Below, piece by piece: positions 27,445 through 36,869 of a DNA stretch of 51,865 nucleotides (its first letter is position 1; each line of letters begins with the position of its first letter). The position numbers and the translations under genes were made by a program. Location: assembly GCF_005889715.1 (NCBI RefSeq), contig NZ_VCKW01000024.1, positions 1 through 51,865 of the forward strand. Reading direction: 5' to 3'. This stretch comes from Actinomadura soli. GTDB taxonomy: Bacteria > Actinomycetota > Actinomycetes > Streptosporangiales > Streptosporangiaceae. The notes below the pieces were generated by a model, which saw nothing but the letters and a program-made list of their open reading frames with translations, did no database searches and had not been told where the DNA came from.

Positions 27445-27602
27445 CCCCCGGCTGCGCGGCACGGGTCTCCTCGCTCTGGTCGCTGGCGCTCCCGCCGCTG
27501 CGGGGACGCGGCGCGCCGGGCATGCCCGCTGCGCCCGCAGGGCTCGCTCCGCGTGCCTGCCCGTAAGCGGTGGCTGAGGTTCAACCTGCCGGGGTTGCCT
27601 GC

Positions 27603-29285
27603 CTACCTCTCGCGCCAGCGGCTGGTGATGGGGAGGCGGCGGTCGCGGCCGAAGTTCTTTGGGGTGATCTTGGGGCCGGGCGGGTACTGGCGGCGCTTGT
27701 ACTCGGCCAGGTCGACCAGGCGGATGACGCGGTCGACCAGGGCGGCGTCGTGGCCGGCGGCGATCAGGGCGTCGCGGCCCATGTCGCGTTCCACGTAGTC
27801 GGTGAGGACGGGGTCGAGGGCGGCGTACTCGGGCAGGCTGTCGACGTCGCGCTGGCCCGGGCGCAGCTCGGCCGACGGCTCCTTGACGAGGATCGCCTCG
27901 GGGATGGGCTCCTCCGCGAAGGGGTGCAGGAACGGCGTGCTCCTGCCGGTCTGGGTGTTGCGCCAGCGGGCCAGCTCCCAGACGGTGAGCTTGAAGACGT
28001 CCTTGATGGGGCCGAAGCCGCCCGCGGAGTCGCCGTAGAGGGTGGAGTAGCCCGTGGCCAGCTCGCTCTTGTTGCCGCCGGTCAGGACGAGGTGGCCGTG
28101 CTCGTTCGACAGGCCCATCCAGACGTTCGCGCGGATGCGGGCCTGGAGGTTCTCCGCGGCGAGCCCGTGCAGGTCGAGCTGCGCCTCGAACGCCTCCACC
28201 ATGGGCGCGATGGGGACCGTGCGGGCGTTGACGCCCTGCCGTTTGACGAGGTCCTCGGCGTCCAGGACCGAGCCCTCGGAGGAGTAGCGGCTCGGGAGCA
28301 GGATGGCGTGGACGTTCTCCGGCCCGATCGCGTCCGAGGCGATGGTGGCGACGAGCGCCGAGTCGATGCCGCCCGACAGGCCGAGGACGACGGAGCGGAA
28401 CCCGTTCTTGCGGACGTAGTCGCGCGTGCCGAGGACGAGCGCCGCGTACACCTCGGCGAGGTCGTCCAGCGGCTCGGCGACGGTCTGCGGCTCGACCGGG
28501 TAGGCGGGCAGCGCGAGGTCGGCGACGAGGAGGTGCTCGGTGAACTGGGGGGCGCGGGCGAGGAGCGCGCCGTCCGCGCCGACGATGACGGAGTCGCCGT
28601 CGAAGACCAGCTCGTCCTGGCCGCCGACCAGGTTGACGTAGGCGAGAGCACAGCCGGCCTCGCGCGCGCGCCGGGCGCACAGGTCGAGGCGGGTGTCGTC
28701 CTTGTCGCGCTCGTACGGGGAGGCGTTGATGGACAGGAGCAGCCCGGCGCCCGCGGCGGCCGCGGCGCTGACCGGGCCGCCGTCCTGCCAGAGGTCCTCG
28801 CAGATGGCGGTGGCGACGTCGACGCCGTGGACGCGGACGACCGGCAGCCGGTCGCCGCGCACGAAGATCCGGTACTCGTCGAACACGCCGTAGTTCGGGA
28901 GGTGGTGCTTGGCCGAGCGGACCAGCACCTCGCCGCCGTGCAGCCACGCGGCGGCGTCCAGCGGCGCGCCGGCGGGCTGCCCGGGACGGACGAGCCCGAC
29001 CGTCCGCCGGTCGAGGTAGCCGACGACGACGGGCAGGTCGCCGAGGCCCTCGTCGGCGAGCCGCCGGGCGAGGTGTTCGAGGGCCGTCTGGGACGCCTCG
29101 ACGAAGGACGCGCGGAGCGCGAGGTCCTCCACCGGGTAGCCGGTCAGCATCATCTCGGGGAAGGCGACCAGGTGCGCGCCCGCGCCGGCGGCGCGCCTGG
29201 TCCATTCCACGACTGTGCCGGCGTTGCCGTCGAGGTCGCCGACGGTCGAGTTCACCTGCGCGAGCGCGATCCTGAGCTGTGCCAC
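27603..29285 (-). CDS. nadE: Glutamine-dependent NAD+ synthetase
   Basis: A 560-residue enzyme that amidates deamido-NAD to NAD+, the last step of NAD synthesis. The N-terminal nitrilase-type glutaminase has its triad in place: Glu44 (AFPEMMLTGYP), Lys126 (AKHHLPNYGVFDE) and Cys162 (AICEDLW). The C-terminal synthetase has the ATP P-loop LGLSGGIDSALVATIASDA and LTGGNKSELATGYSTLYGD. GTG at 29285 is the best start; the SD sequence (GGTGG) is poor. The much longer open frame upstream is a chance opening through other genes. It lies 32 bp downstream of the MFS gene stop, so they may share a transcript. Confidence 0.95.
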   Translation of the reverse strand: MAQLRIALAQVNSTVGDLDGNAGTVVEWTRRAAGAGAHLVAFPEMMLTGYPVEDLALRASFVEASQTALEHLARRLADEGLGDLPVVVGYLDRRTVGLVRPGQPAGAPLDAAAWLHGGEVLVRSAKHHLPNYGVFDEYRIFVRGDRLPVVRVHGVDVATAICEDLWQDGGPVSAAAAAGAGLLLSINASPYERDKDDTRLDLCARRAREAGCALAYVNLVGGQDELVFDGDSVIVGADGALLARAPQFTEHLLVADLALPAYPVEPQTVAEPLDDLAEVYAALVLGTRDYVRKNGFRSVVLGLSGGIDSALVATIASDAIGPENVHAILLPSRYSSEGSVLDAEDLVKRQGVNARTVPIAPMVEAFEAQLDLHGLAAENLQARIRANVWMGLSNEHGHLVLTGGNKSELATGYSTLYGDSAGGFGPIKDVFKLTVWELARWRNTQTGRSTPFLHPFAEEPIPEAILVKEPSAELRPGQRDVDSLPEYAALDPVLTDYVERDMGRDALIAAGHDAALVDRVIRLVDLAEYKRRQYPPGPKITPKNFGRDRRLPITSRWRER

Positions 29286-29317
29286 CCACCAAGGATAAGT
29301 CGCCCGGATCAGTTTCG

Positions 29318-30586
29318 TCACTCTGACGAAAAGGTGGCCTTCAGCACACCGTCGTGGCGGCGCCGGATCGCGGGGGCGAGCGCGAGCAGCGCGGCCGCGG
29401 CGGCGAACGCGAGGCCCATGCAGGTCAGCCACAGTGCGGAGCCACCGCCGAGGGCGAGCAACTGCGTCCCGCCGAGCGGCGCCAGGAGGAAGCCCCCGGA
29501 CCACGCCATCGCATACAGGCCGTTGTAGCGCCCGCGCAGGTGGGCCGGGGCGAGGTCGGCGACGACGGCCTGCAGGACGGTCGCCGCGGTGATCTCCCCG
29601 AGCGTCCACACCAGGATCGCCGCCGTGTAGGCGGCGAGCGACGACGCGGGCGCCGTGAGCCCGAACCCGATCCCGACCAGGACGCAGCCCGCCGCCATCA
29701 CCAGGCTGTGGTCCCGCCGCGCGAGCCACGCGTTGACCAGCGGCTGGACGGTGATGATCACCACCCCGTTGGCGGCGATCGCGATTCCGTAGTCGCGCGG
29801 GCCGAGGCCGTCCTCCTTCATCGCCAGCGGCATCGTGGTCATGGCCTGCATGAGGACGAAGATGTACGCGACGCTGATCAGCACGTAGCCGACCATCACC
29901 CGGTCGCGCAGCACCTCGCCGAACCCCTTGAACACGCCCGGACCGCCGTGGTCGCGGGCGCGGGTCTCCGGGATCGCCCGCCACACCAGCAGCCCGAATC
30001 CGGCGCAGGTGAGCGCGTCGATCCAGAACAGCCACAGGAAGCCCTGCTGGGCGAGCAGCCCGCCGACCACCATCGCGACCGCCCAGCCCAGGTTGATCGC
30101 CCAGAACAGCAGCCCGAACGCGCGCGGCCGGTCCTGCGGGGAGATGATGTCGGCGATCATCGCCTGCGCGGCGGGCCGGTGCATGTCCAGCAGCATGCCG
30201 ACCAGCAGCGCCGCCGCGACGATCGCGACGATCCCGTGGGCGTAGCCGAGCGCCAGCATGCTGACGCCGCTGCCGACGGTCGCGATGGTGAGCGTGGCGC
30301 GACGTCCGATCCGGTCGGCGAGCGCGCCGCCCGCGAGCGTCCCGCAGAGCGAGCCCGCGCCGAGGGTCGCCATCACCAGGCCGGCCTCCCCGAGCGACAG
30401 GCCGCGGACGGTCGTCAGGTAAAGGCCGAGGAAGGGCTGGACCATGGTGCCGAGCCGGTTGAGGAGCGTTCCAGTCCAGAGCGCCCAGAAGGCGCGGGGG
30501 AGACCGCCGACCCGGGGGCGGAAGAAGGCCGCGAGCCTGCCCGACGAGGGGTCGACAGGAGTGTCTTCCAGTGTCGTCACTTTCAC
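29318..30586 (-). CDS. MFS transporter, drug-export type
   Basis: A 422-residue MFS protein with about 12 helices. The helix 2-3 loop carries the family signature LADRIGRRATL, and the first half contains LLNRLGTMVQPFLGLYLTT and MLLDMHRPAAQAMIADI, typical of putative drug/metabolite exporters. GTG at 30586 is used; GTG at 30580 would be two residues shorter. It diverges from a DUF5937/ArsR-like regulator at 30636 with 49 bp between, the usual layout of an exporter and its repressor. Substrate unknown. Confidence 0.9.
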   Translation of the reverse strand: MKVTTLEDTPVDPSSGRLAAFFRPRVGGLPRAFWALWTGTLLNRLGTMVQPFLGLYLTTVRGLSLGEAGLVMATLGAGSLCGTLAGGALADRIGRRATLTIATVGSGVSMLALGYAHGIVAIVAAALLVGMLLDMHRPAAQAMIADIISPQDRPRAFGLLFWAINLGWAVAMVVGGLLAQQGFLWLFWIDALTCAGFGLLVWRAIPETRARDHGGPGVFKGFGEVLRDRVMVGYVLISVAYIFVLMQAMTTMPLAMKEDGLGPRDYGIAIAANGVVIITVQPLVNAWLARRDHSLVMAAGCVLVGIGFGLTAPASSLAAYTAAILVWTLGEITAATVLQAVVADLAPAHLRGRYNGLYAMAWSGGFLLAPLGGTQLLALGGGSALWLTCMGLAFAAAAALLALAPAIRRRHDGVLKATFSSE

Positions 30587-30620
30587 GATGGTGACGGCTC
30601 CGCGCCCCGCCCGGTAATCC

Positions 30621-30636
30621 TTTAGCCTGGACTAAA
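30621..30636. promoter_or_regulatory. Candidate operator between MFS gene and its regulator
   Basis: TTTAG (30621-30625) and CTAAA (30632-30636) form an inverted repeat with a 6-bp spacer in the 49-bp divergent region, ending at the A of the regulator's ATG. Position suggests autoregulation with control of the exporter. There is no Shine-Dalgarno before the ATG, so the message may be leaderless. Confidence 0.5.
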
Positions 30637-31604
30637 TGATCGAGTTCGTGTTCACGCCGGACGACGTGGCACGGGTCAGGTTCGCGTTCTCGCCGCTGTG
30701 GGAGATGGTGCGCAGCCTGCGGGTGCTCGCCGACCCGTCCGGCCACGCGCTGCACCTGCCGTGGGCGCACGCCGTCCGGCCCAGGCTGCGCGGGCTCGAC
30801 CTCGGCCCGCTCCGCGAGGTCGTGGCGGCCGCGGGGTACATTCCCGACTTCCTCACCCCGCCGCCGGCCACCCCGCTGCCCGACCTGGCCGCCGAGCTGG
30901 AGACCGTCCGGGCCACGCCGCCCGAGGTCGTCGCCGCCGAGCTGCGCTGGACGGCGCGCGGCAGCCGTCCGACGCCCGCCCGCCACGCGATGGCCGCCGA
31001 CCCGGAACGCACCCTGGAAACGCTCGCCGACCTGCTCGGACGGTACTGGGCCGCCGCCATGGAACCGTTCTGGCCGCGGGTCCGCGACCTCCTCGAGGGC
31101 GACGTACTGCGCCGGACCGCCGCGCTCGCCGTCGAGGGCGCCGCCGGCGTGTTCGGCGACCTGCACGAGGCGGTCTCCTGGCGGTCCGGCACCCTCCGCG
31201 TCGACCGGCACTGGACGTTCAGCGGCGAGCTGGCCGGACGCGGGCTCATGCTCATCCCGAGCGCCTTCGTGTGGCCGGACGTCTCGGTGATGGTGCCGCC
31301 GTACCAGGCCATGCTCAGCTACCCGCCGAACGGCGTCGCGACCCTCTGGGAGACGGGGCCCCCGGCCGGGGACCGGAAGGACGCGCTCGCCGCGCTCATC
31401 GGCCGCCGCCGCGCCGAGCTGCTCACCGCCCTCGCGACGCCCGCGTCGACGACGGAGCTGGCGCGGCGGATGGACGTGACGGCCGGGGCGGTCAGCCAGC
31501 ACCTCGGCGTCCTGCGCGCCTGCGGCCTCGTGACCGGGCACCGCCTGGGCCGCCGCGTCCTGTACGTCCGCACCTCGGCCGGCGACGCCCTCGCCCAAGG
31601 CTGA
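30636..31604 (+). CDS. ArsR-like transcriptional regulator (DUF5937-type N-terminus)
   Basis: A 322-residue protein. The N-terminal 240 residues match the DUF5937 style (IEFVFTPDDVARVRFAFSPL, then SLRVLADPSGHALHLPW, and later YPPNGVATLWE). Residues about 255-310 are an ArsR-type winged helix: STTELARRMDVTAGAVSQHL, then GLVTGHRLGRRVLYVRT. It is divergent from the MFS exporter, so the most likely role is control of that gene, perhaps sensing its substrate with the large N-terminal domain. ATG at 30636 is the first codon after the TTTAG/CTAAA palindrome. Confidence 0.85.
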   Translation: MIEFVFTPDDVARVRFAFSPLWEMVRSLRVLADPSGHALHLPWAHAVRPRLRGLDLGPLREVVAAAGYIPDFLTPPPATPLPDLAAELETVRATPPEVVAAELRWTARGSRPTPARHAMAADPERTLETLADLLGRYWAAAMEPFWPRVRDLLEGDVLRRTAALAVEGAAGVFGDLHEAVSWRSGTLRVDRHWTFSGELAGRGLMLIPSAFVWPDVSVMVPPYQAMLSYPPNGVATLWETGPPAGDRKDALAALIGRRRAELLTALATPASTTELARRMDVTAGAVSQHLGVLRACGLVTGHRLGRRVLYVRTSAGDALAQG

Positions 31605-31637
31605 CCGCGCGTCGGCGAGCCGCGCTTCAGCGGGCCG

Positions 31638-32675
31638 TCAGGGCGAGACGGAGCGATGCAGCGATCGCATCGCGTGGCCCGGTGGCGGAGGCACTCCGGG
31701 GCCCGGGGAAGAGCGGAATTCGATGTAGCGACCGGATTCGGCCAGCCAGTCGACATGGGCGCGCGGGGTGTCCAGCAGGACCTTGACGACCCGCGCGGCG
31801 GCGGCGCGCTGCGCCACGGTGAGCTCCAGCCGGTCGAGCATCTCGGGGAGGCTGCGGGCCGCCCGCCAGGCGTCCTCGATCCGGTCGGCGATCTTCTTGG
31901 CGACCATGCCGGCGATCCGGCCGGGGGACAGCGCCGGGTCCAGGCCGTGCGCGCGGGCGAGCACGGCGGGCAGGCCGTGGACGTCGCCGCGCGCCGACTC
32001 CAGCTCGTGCGACGCCACATCGTTCGACCAGGCCACGACGTCGGCGACGCTGTGCGCGAGCGTCTTCCACCGCGGCGTCCGCAGCAGCCGCGCGGGCAGC
32101 TCGACGCCGAGGACGGGCTCGACCAGGTCGTACAGGAACGGTCCACACGCGCGGCGGCGCAGCGGCGCGTACTGCGCCTCGGTCGGGACGTGCCTGATCC
32201 GGCGGTTGACGGACTCCTCCGCGCAGCCGTCCCGGTGCGCCTCCAGCTGCAGCATGAAGCGGCGGCGCCATTCGCGGCTCATGCCGGCGGCGGTGGCCTG
32301 CCACAGCTCCACCAGCGCCGCCTCCAGCGGCCGGGCGCCCGGCCGGGCGTGGCCGCGCCGCATCGCGCGCAGCAGGTCGTCGTACATCGCGTGGACGGCG
32401 CTGCCGCTGTCGGCGAGCGGCGGCTGGTCCAGCGTGTCGTCCAGCGCGAGGGTCCAGGTCAGCCAGCGGGCGAACAGCTCGACCGCGGCGAGGTCGGCGG
32501 TCGGGAACACGCGGGCGGCGAGCCGCTCGCAGCGGGCCCGGCCGAGCGGCGAGGTGTCCGGATCTCCGAGCACCAGCCCGCGGCCGCGCGCCCAGGTCTC
32601 CACCTGCGCGCCCAGCCGCCACGACTCAGGATGCATCGCCGACGGGGCCGCCAGTGCGGTCACCCGGTCGGTCAT
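31638..32675 (-). CDS. Class I terpene synthase (terpene cyclase)
   Basis: A 345-residue enzyme of the bacterial terpene cyclase family. Both metal-binding motifs are intact: Asp-rich ALDDTLDQ (Asp79-Asp83) and the NSE triad NDVASHELE (Asn218, Ser222, Glu226). The RY pair that closes the site is in ESGRYIEF (Arg316-Tyr317). It should ionise a prenyl diphosphate (farnesyl or geranyl) with Mg2+ and cyclise it; product cannot be read. ATG at 32675 is used, without a clear SD; an in-frame GTG at 32699 has GGCGGGG just upstream and is a real alternative. There is no prenyltransferase, P450 or methyltransferase beside it. Confidence 0.9.
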   Translation of the reverse strand: MTDRVTALAAPSAMHPESWRLGAQVETWARGRGLVLGDPDTSPLGRARCERLAARVFPTADLAAVELFARWLTWTLALDDTLDQPPLADSGSAVHAMYDDLLRAMRRGHARPGARPLEAALVELWQATAAGMSREWRRRFMLQLEAHRDGCAEESVNRRIRHVPTEAQYAPLRRRACGPFLYDLVEPVLGVELPARLLRTPRWKTLAHSVADVVAWSNDVASHELESARGDVHGLPAVLARAHGLDPALSPGRIAGMVAKKIADRIEDAWRAARSLPEMLDRLELTVAQRAAAARVVKVLLDTPRAHVDWLAESGRYIEFRSSPGPGVPPPPGHAMRSLHRSVSP

Positions 32676-32861
32676 CGAGAGAAGAAGAGAGATGTCCACG
32701 ACCCCGCCCACGCTAATGATCACTCCGCCGGACGGGCATGATCGCCACGTCAATTTTCGGGAAACGGATATGCGGGGACGGTCATGGGCGGACCCGCCGC
32801 ACGGCGTGGGATAGTTCGACGATCGCGCAAAACGCTCCCAATCGCTCCCACAGGAGGAAAC

Positions 32862-33692
32862 GTGTCCAGACGAACCAAGCGTTGGGCACTGGGCGCCGGG
32901 CTGGCGGCCGCCCTGACGCTGACGGCGACGGCATGCGGCGGCGACGAGGGCGCCACCGTGCAGGGCGTGAAGCTCATCGAGAAGGGCGCGCTGACGTCCT
33001 GCACGCACCTGCCCTATCCGCCGTTCCAGTTCGAGGACAAGAAGACGGGCAAGGTCGTCGGCTTCGACGTGGACATCATCGACCTCGTCGCCAAGAAGCT
33101 CGGCGTCACCCAGAAGATCGTCGACACCCCGTTCGAGACGATGAAGACGGGCTCGGCCCTGAACGCCGGCAAGTGCGACATCCAGATGGGCGGGATGACC
33201 ATCAAGCCCGACCGCGTGAAGTTCATGGACGTGTCCTCCCCCTACTTCGACGCGACCCAGTCGCTGATGGCGAAGAAGGGCAGCGGGATCACGTCGCTGG
33301 ACGACGTCAAGTCCAAGAAGCTCAAGCTCGGCTCCCAGGCGGGCACCACGGGCGAGGACTTCGTCCGCGGCAAGGGCCTCGACCCGCGCTCGTTCGACAA
33401 CTCCACCGCCGAGCTGGACGGGCTGCGCACCGGCCAGGTGGACGTGATCGTCCAGGACGACCCGGTCGTGCGGGGCTGGCTGAAGGACCCGGCCAACTCC
33501 GCGTACGAGGTCGTCGCGAACCTGAACACGGGCGAGCAGTACGGCATGTGGATGCGCAAGGGCCACAACCCCGAGCTGGTCAAGATGACCAACGAGGTGA
33601 TCGCGCAGGCGAAGTCGGACGGCGCCTACAAGCGGATCTATGAGAAGTGGATCGGCCCCATGCCCCCGGCGGCGGGCGGCAGCGGGTCGTGA
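32862..33692 (+). CDS. Amino-acid ABC transporter substrate-binding lipoprotein
   Basis: A 276-residue lipoprotein: Arg-rich n-region, hydrophobic stretch, and lipobox LTATAC followed by GGDEG. The mature domain is an SBP_bac_3 polar amino-acid binder: [57 protein letters not shown] and a C-terminal [15 protein letters not shown] at 32862 has AGGAGG 4-5 nt upstream. It begins a three-gene operon with permease and ATPase, each joined by start/stop overlap. The gap 32676-32861 holds the divergent promoters of this operon and the terpene synthase. Confidence 0.93.
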   Translation: MSRRTKRWALGAGLAAALTLTATACGGDEGATVQGVKLIEKGALTSCTHLPYPPFQFEDKKTGKVVGFDVDIIDLVAKKLGVTQKIVDTPFETMKTGSALNAGKCDIQMGGMTIKPDRVKFMDVSSPYFDATQSLMAKKGSGITSLDDVKSKKLKLGSQAGTTGEDFVRGKGLDPRSFDNSTAELDGLRTGQVDVIVQDDPVVRGWLKDPANSAYEVVANLNTGEQYGMWMRKGHNPELVKMTNEVIAQAKSDGAYKRIYEKWIGPMPPAAGGSGS

Positions 33693-34516
33693 CGGCCGAG
33701 CAGATGAAGACGGCGGCGCCGGGCGGGCTGTCCCGGCGCCGCCGCCGGCAGCTCTCGCTCGGCGGGCAGTACGGCCTGTTCATCGTCGTCGTCGTGCTGG
33801 TGATCGTCCTGGCCGACTGGAGCACGCTCCAGCGCAACTTCGCCAACTGGGACGTCGCCAAGGGCCTGTTCCCCGAGGTCATCACGGTCGGGCTCCGCAA
33901 CACGGCCGTCTACACCGCGGTCGGGTTCGGGCTCGGCCTCGGCGGCGGGCTCCTCATCGCGCTGATGCGGCTGTCGTCCGTCCCGCCGTACCGGGCGTTC
34001 GCCACCGCCTACATCGAGATCTTCCGCGGCCTGCCGCTGCTGCTGATCTTCATCTTCGTGGGAGTGGGGGTGCCGCTGGCGTTCCCCGGCACGAACATCC
34101 CCGGCGGCGCGGTGGGCCAGGCGGGTCTCTCCCTCGGCCTCGCCGCCGCCGCGTACATGGCCGAGACGATCCGCGCCGGGATCGTCGCCGTGCCGAAGGG
34201 GCAGATGGAGGCGGCGCGGTCGCTCGGCATGTCCTACCCCCGGGCGATGTGGTCGATCATCATCCCGCAGGCGTTCCGGATCATCATCCCGCCGCTGACC
34301 AACCAGCTGGTGCTGCTCTGCAAGGACTCCTCGCTCGTGCTGTTCCTCGGCATCACGCTGGAGGAGCGCGAGCTCACCAAGTTCGGCCGCGACCTGGCGG
34401 GGCAGGTCGGCAACACCACCCCGATCATCGTGGCCGGCATCTGCTATCTGCTCATCACGATCCCGCTGAGCCTGCTGGCCCGGCGGCTGGAGGCCCGGCA
34501 GCGGGAGGCCCGATGA
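33689..34516 (+). CDS. Amino-acid ABC transporter permease
   Basis: A 275-residue inner-membrane permease of the HisM/GlnP family: N-terminal basic segment, about five helices, and the EAA loop [20 protein letters not shown] followed by [23 protein letters not shown] at 33689 overlaps the binding-protein stop (GTGA); ATG at 33704 is a later alternative. The coupling and family assign it to polar amino-acid uptake; glutamate or glutamine would fit the neighbouring nitrogen genes, but the ligand is not determined. Confidence 0.93.
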   Translation: MTAEQMKTAAPGGLSRRRRRQLSLGGQYGLFIVVVVLVIVLADWSTLQRNFANWDVAKGLFPEVITVGLRNTAVYTAVGFGLGLGGGLLIALMRLSSVPPYRAFATAYIEIFRGLPLLLIFIFVGVGVPLAFPGTNIPGGAVGQAGLSLGLAAAAYMAETIRAGIVAVPKGQMEAARSLGMSYPRAMWSIIIPQAFRIIIPPLTNQLVLLCKDSSLVLFLGITLEERELTKFGRDLAGQVGNTTPIIVAGICYLLITIPLSLLARRLEARQREAR

Positions 34517-35313
34517 CCAGCTTGGACAAGAGGCCTGGGGAGCCGGACGGGCGCGGCGCGATCGAGATCAGCGGGCTGCGCAAGTCGTTCGGGACGAACG
34601 AGGTGCTGCGCGGCATCGACTTCCGCGTCGGGCCGGGCGAGGTCGTCTGCGTGATCGGCCCGTCCGGGTCGGGCAAGTCGACGCTGCTGCGCTGCGTCAA
34701 CCTGCTGGAGGAGCCGACGTCCGGGAGCGTCAACGTCGTCGGCGTGGACGTCACCGACCCCGACGCCGACATCGACGCCGTCCGCCGCCGGATCGGCATG
34801 GTCTTCCAGTCGTTCAACCTGTTCCCGCACCTGACGGCCCTCGGCAACGTCATGATCGCGCAGCGGAAGGTGCTGAAGCGCGACAAGGCGGAGGCCGGGC
34901 GGATCGCGCGGGAGAACCTGGAGCGGGTCGGGCTCGCCGACAAGATCGGCTCCTATCCGGCGCAGCTGTCGGGCGGGCAGCAGCAGCGCGTCGCGATCGC
35001 CCGGGCGCTGGCGATGGGTCCCGAGGTGATGCTGTTCGACGAGCCGACGTCCGCGCTGGACCCGGAGCTGGTCGGCGACGTCCTCGGCGTCATGCGCGGG
35101 CTGGCCGAGCAGGGGATGACCATGCTCGTCGTCACCCACGAGATGAGCTTCGCGCGCGAGGTCGCCGACCGGGTCGTGTTCATGGACGCCGGCGCGGTCG
35201 TCGAGGAGGGCCCGCCCGCGCGGGTGATCGACGACCCGTCCCACGAGCGGACGCGGACGTTCCTGTCCCGCGTCCTCGATCCGGCGGCGGCACGGGTCGG
35301 AGAGGGCGAATAA
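34513..35313 (+). CDS. Amino-acid ABC transporter ATPase
   Basis: A 266-residue ATPase with all the motifs: Walker [11 protein letters not shown]-loop [16 protein letters not shown], signature LSGGQQQR, Walker [13 protein letters not shown], and the switch His in VVTHEMSFA. This is the GlnQ/HisP class. ATG at 34513 overlaps the permease stop (ATGA). The last gene of the operon; the following 165 bp up to glnA2 contains no gene, a GTTCC/GGAAC inverted repeat at 35331-35348 that may be a weak terminator, and GTAAC half-sites described separately. Confidence 0.95.
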   Translation: MTSLDKRPGEPDGRGAIEISGLRKSFGTNEVLRGIDFRVGPGEVVCVIGPSGSGKSTLLRCVNLLEEPTSGSVNVVGVDVTDPDADIDAVRRRIGMVFQSFNLFPHLTALGNVMIAQRKVLKRDKAEAGRIARENLERVGLADKIGSYPAQLSGGQQQRVAIARALAMGPEVMLFDEPTSALDPELVGDVLGVMRGLAEQGMTMLVVTHEMSFAREVADRVVFMDAGAVVEEGPPARVIDDPSHERTRTFLSRVLDPAAARVGEGE

Positions 35314-35361
35314 GTCGGATATGTTCCGCTCAGCGGGAACGTTCTGATGGAACGCGCGCGC

Positions 35362-35377
35362 GTAACGTCGCGGTAAC
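35362..35377 (+). promoter_or_regulatory. Possible GlnR-like half-sites before glnA2
   Basis: GTAAC (35362-35366), 6 bp, GTAAC (35373-35377). The first fits the GTnAC half-site of GlnR boxes; the second differs from GAAAC at one position. Spacing is right, but only one pair is present, about 100 bp before the TTG start. Much weaker than the box at glnA. Confidence 0.3.
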
Positions 35378-35478
35378 AGCGGCCGGGCATACTGCGACGT
35401 AGCGGCCGGGTTTCCGGGGACGCGGCGCCGAGGACACGGGCGGCGCCGAGGGAGCGGGCAGTACCGAGGGAGAAGGCT

Positions 35479-36840
35479 TTGGACCGTCAGCAGGAGTTCG
35501 TGCTGCGCACGCTGGAGGAGCGCGACATCCGCTTCATCCGGCTGTGGTTCACCGACGTGGTCGGGTTCCTGAAGTCGGTGGCCGTCGCCCCCGCCGAGCT
35601 GGAGGGCGCCTTCGGCGAGGGCATCGGCTTCGACGGGTCGGCGATCGAGGGCTTCGCCCGGGTGTACGAGGCCGACATGATCGCCAAGCCGGACCCGTCC
35701 ACCTTCCAGGTGCTGCCCTGGCGGTCGGAGTCGCCGGGCGTCGGCCGGATGTTCTGCGACATCCTCATGCCGGACGGGACGCCGAGCTTCGCCGACCCTC
35801 GCTACGTCCTCAAGCGGGCCCTCGCCAGGGCCGCCGACCTCGGCTTCACCTTCTACACCCACCCCGAGATCGAGTTCTTCCTGCTCAACGACAAGCCGGA
35901 GGACGGCCGCGAGCCCGAGCCGGCGGACGCGGGCGGCTACTTCGACCACACCCCGCACAGCGCCGCGCACGACTTCCGCCGCAACGCGATCACGATGCTG
36001 GAGGCGATGGGCATCTCGGTGGAGTTCAGCCACCACGAGGGCGCCCCCGGCCAGCAGGAGATCGACCTGCGGTACGCCGACGCGCTCACCACCGCCGACA
36101 ACATCATGACGTTCCGGCTGGTGATGAAGGAGGTCGCGCTGGAGCAGGGCGTGCACGCGTCCTTCATGCCGAAGCCGTTCACCGAGCATCCCGGGTCCGG
36201 CATGCACACGCACATGTCGCTGTTCGAGGGCGACCGCAACGCGTTCTACGAGCCGGGCGCGGAGTACAAGCTGTCCAAGGTCGGGCGGGCGTTCATCGCG
36301 GGGCTGCTGCGCCACTCGTCGGAGATCACGGCGGTGTGCAACCAGTTCGTCAACTCCTACAAGCGGCTGTGGGGCAACGTCGGCTCCGCCGCCGGGGCCG
36401 GGGGAGAGGCGCCGTCCTACATCTGCTGGGGGCACAACAACCGGTCGGCGCTCGTCCGCGTCCCGATGTACAAGCCGCACAAGGGCCACTCGACCCGCAT
36501 CGAGTTCCGCTCGCTGGACACCGCGGCGAACCCGTACCTGGCGTTCGCGGCGATCCTCGGCGCCGGGCTGAAGGGCATCGAGGAGGGCTACGAGCTGCCG
36601 CCGGGCGCGGAGGACGACGTGTGGGCGCTGACCGTCGCCGAACGGCGCGCCCTCGGCATCGAGCCGCTCCCGCAGGACCTGGACGAGGCGATCCACGCCA
36701 TGGAGCGCAGCGAGCTGATGGCCGACATCCTGGGCGAGCACGTCTTCGACTTCTTCCTGCGGAACAAACGGCAGGAATGGGAGGACTACCGGCGCCAGGT
36801 GACCGAGTTCGAGCGGAAGCGCCTCCTCGCCGTCCTCTAA
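35479..36840 (+). CDS. glnA2: Glutamine synthetase-type enzyme GlnA2
   Basis: A 453-residue class I GS-family ligase that closely follows the pattern of actinobacterial GlnA2 (MDRQ...EFVLRTLEERDIRF start, GIGFDGSAIEGFARVYE, KPFTEHPGSGMHTHMSLFEG). Active-site elements are HPEIEFF, HHEGAPGQQEID and CWGHNNRSALVRVP. Where GlnA has the adenylylation tyrosine, this protein reads DDVWALTVAERRAL, with no Tyr, so GlnE should not modify it. In Streptomyces GlnA2-like proteins have been linked to polyamine use rather than bulk ammonium assimilation. TTG at 35479 aligns with the known N-terminus. glnE follows after 29 bp. Confidence 0.92.
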   Translation: MDRQQEFVLRTLEERDIRFIRLWFTDVVGFLKSVAVAPAELEGAFGEGIGFDGSAIEGFARVYEADMIAKPDPSTFQVLPWRSESPGVGRMFCDILMPDGTPSFADPRYVLKRALARAADLGFTFYTHPEIEFFLLNDKPEDGREPEPADAGGYFDHTPHSAAHDFRRNAITMLEAMGISVEFSHHEGAPGQQEIDLRYADALTTADNIMTFRLVMKEVALEQGVHASFMPKPFTEHPGSGMHTHMSLFEGDRNAFYEPGAEYKLSKVGRAFIAGLLRHSSEITAVCNQFVNSYKRLWGNVGSAAGAGGEAPSYICWGHNNRSALVRVPMYKPHKGHSTRIEFRSLDTAANPYLAFAAILGAGLKGIEEGYELPPGAEDDVWALTVAERRALGIEPLPQDLDEAIHAMERSELMADILGEHVFDFFLRNKRQEWEDYRRQVTEFERKRLLAVL

Positions 36841-36869
36841 GCAAGGTCCCCGGGATTACGGTGGAGTCC

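Noticed and set aside
29286..31598. Upstream extension of nadE to 31598
   Set aside because: Reads through the MFS and regulator genes; NadE similarity begins at the GTG at 29285.
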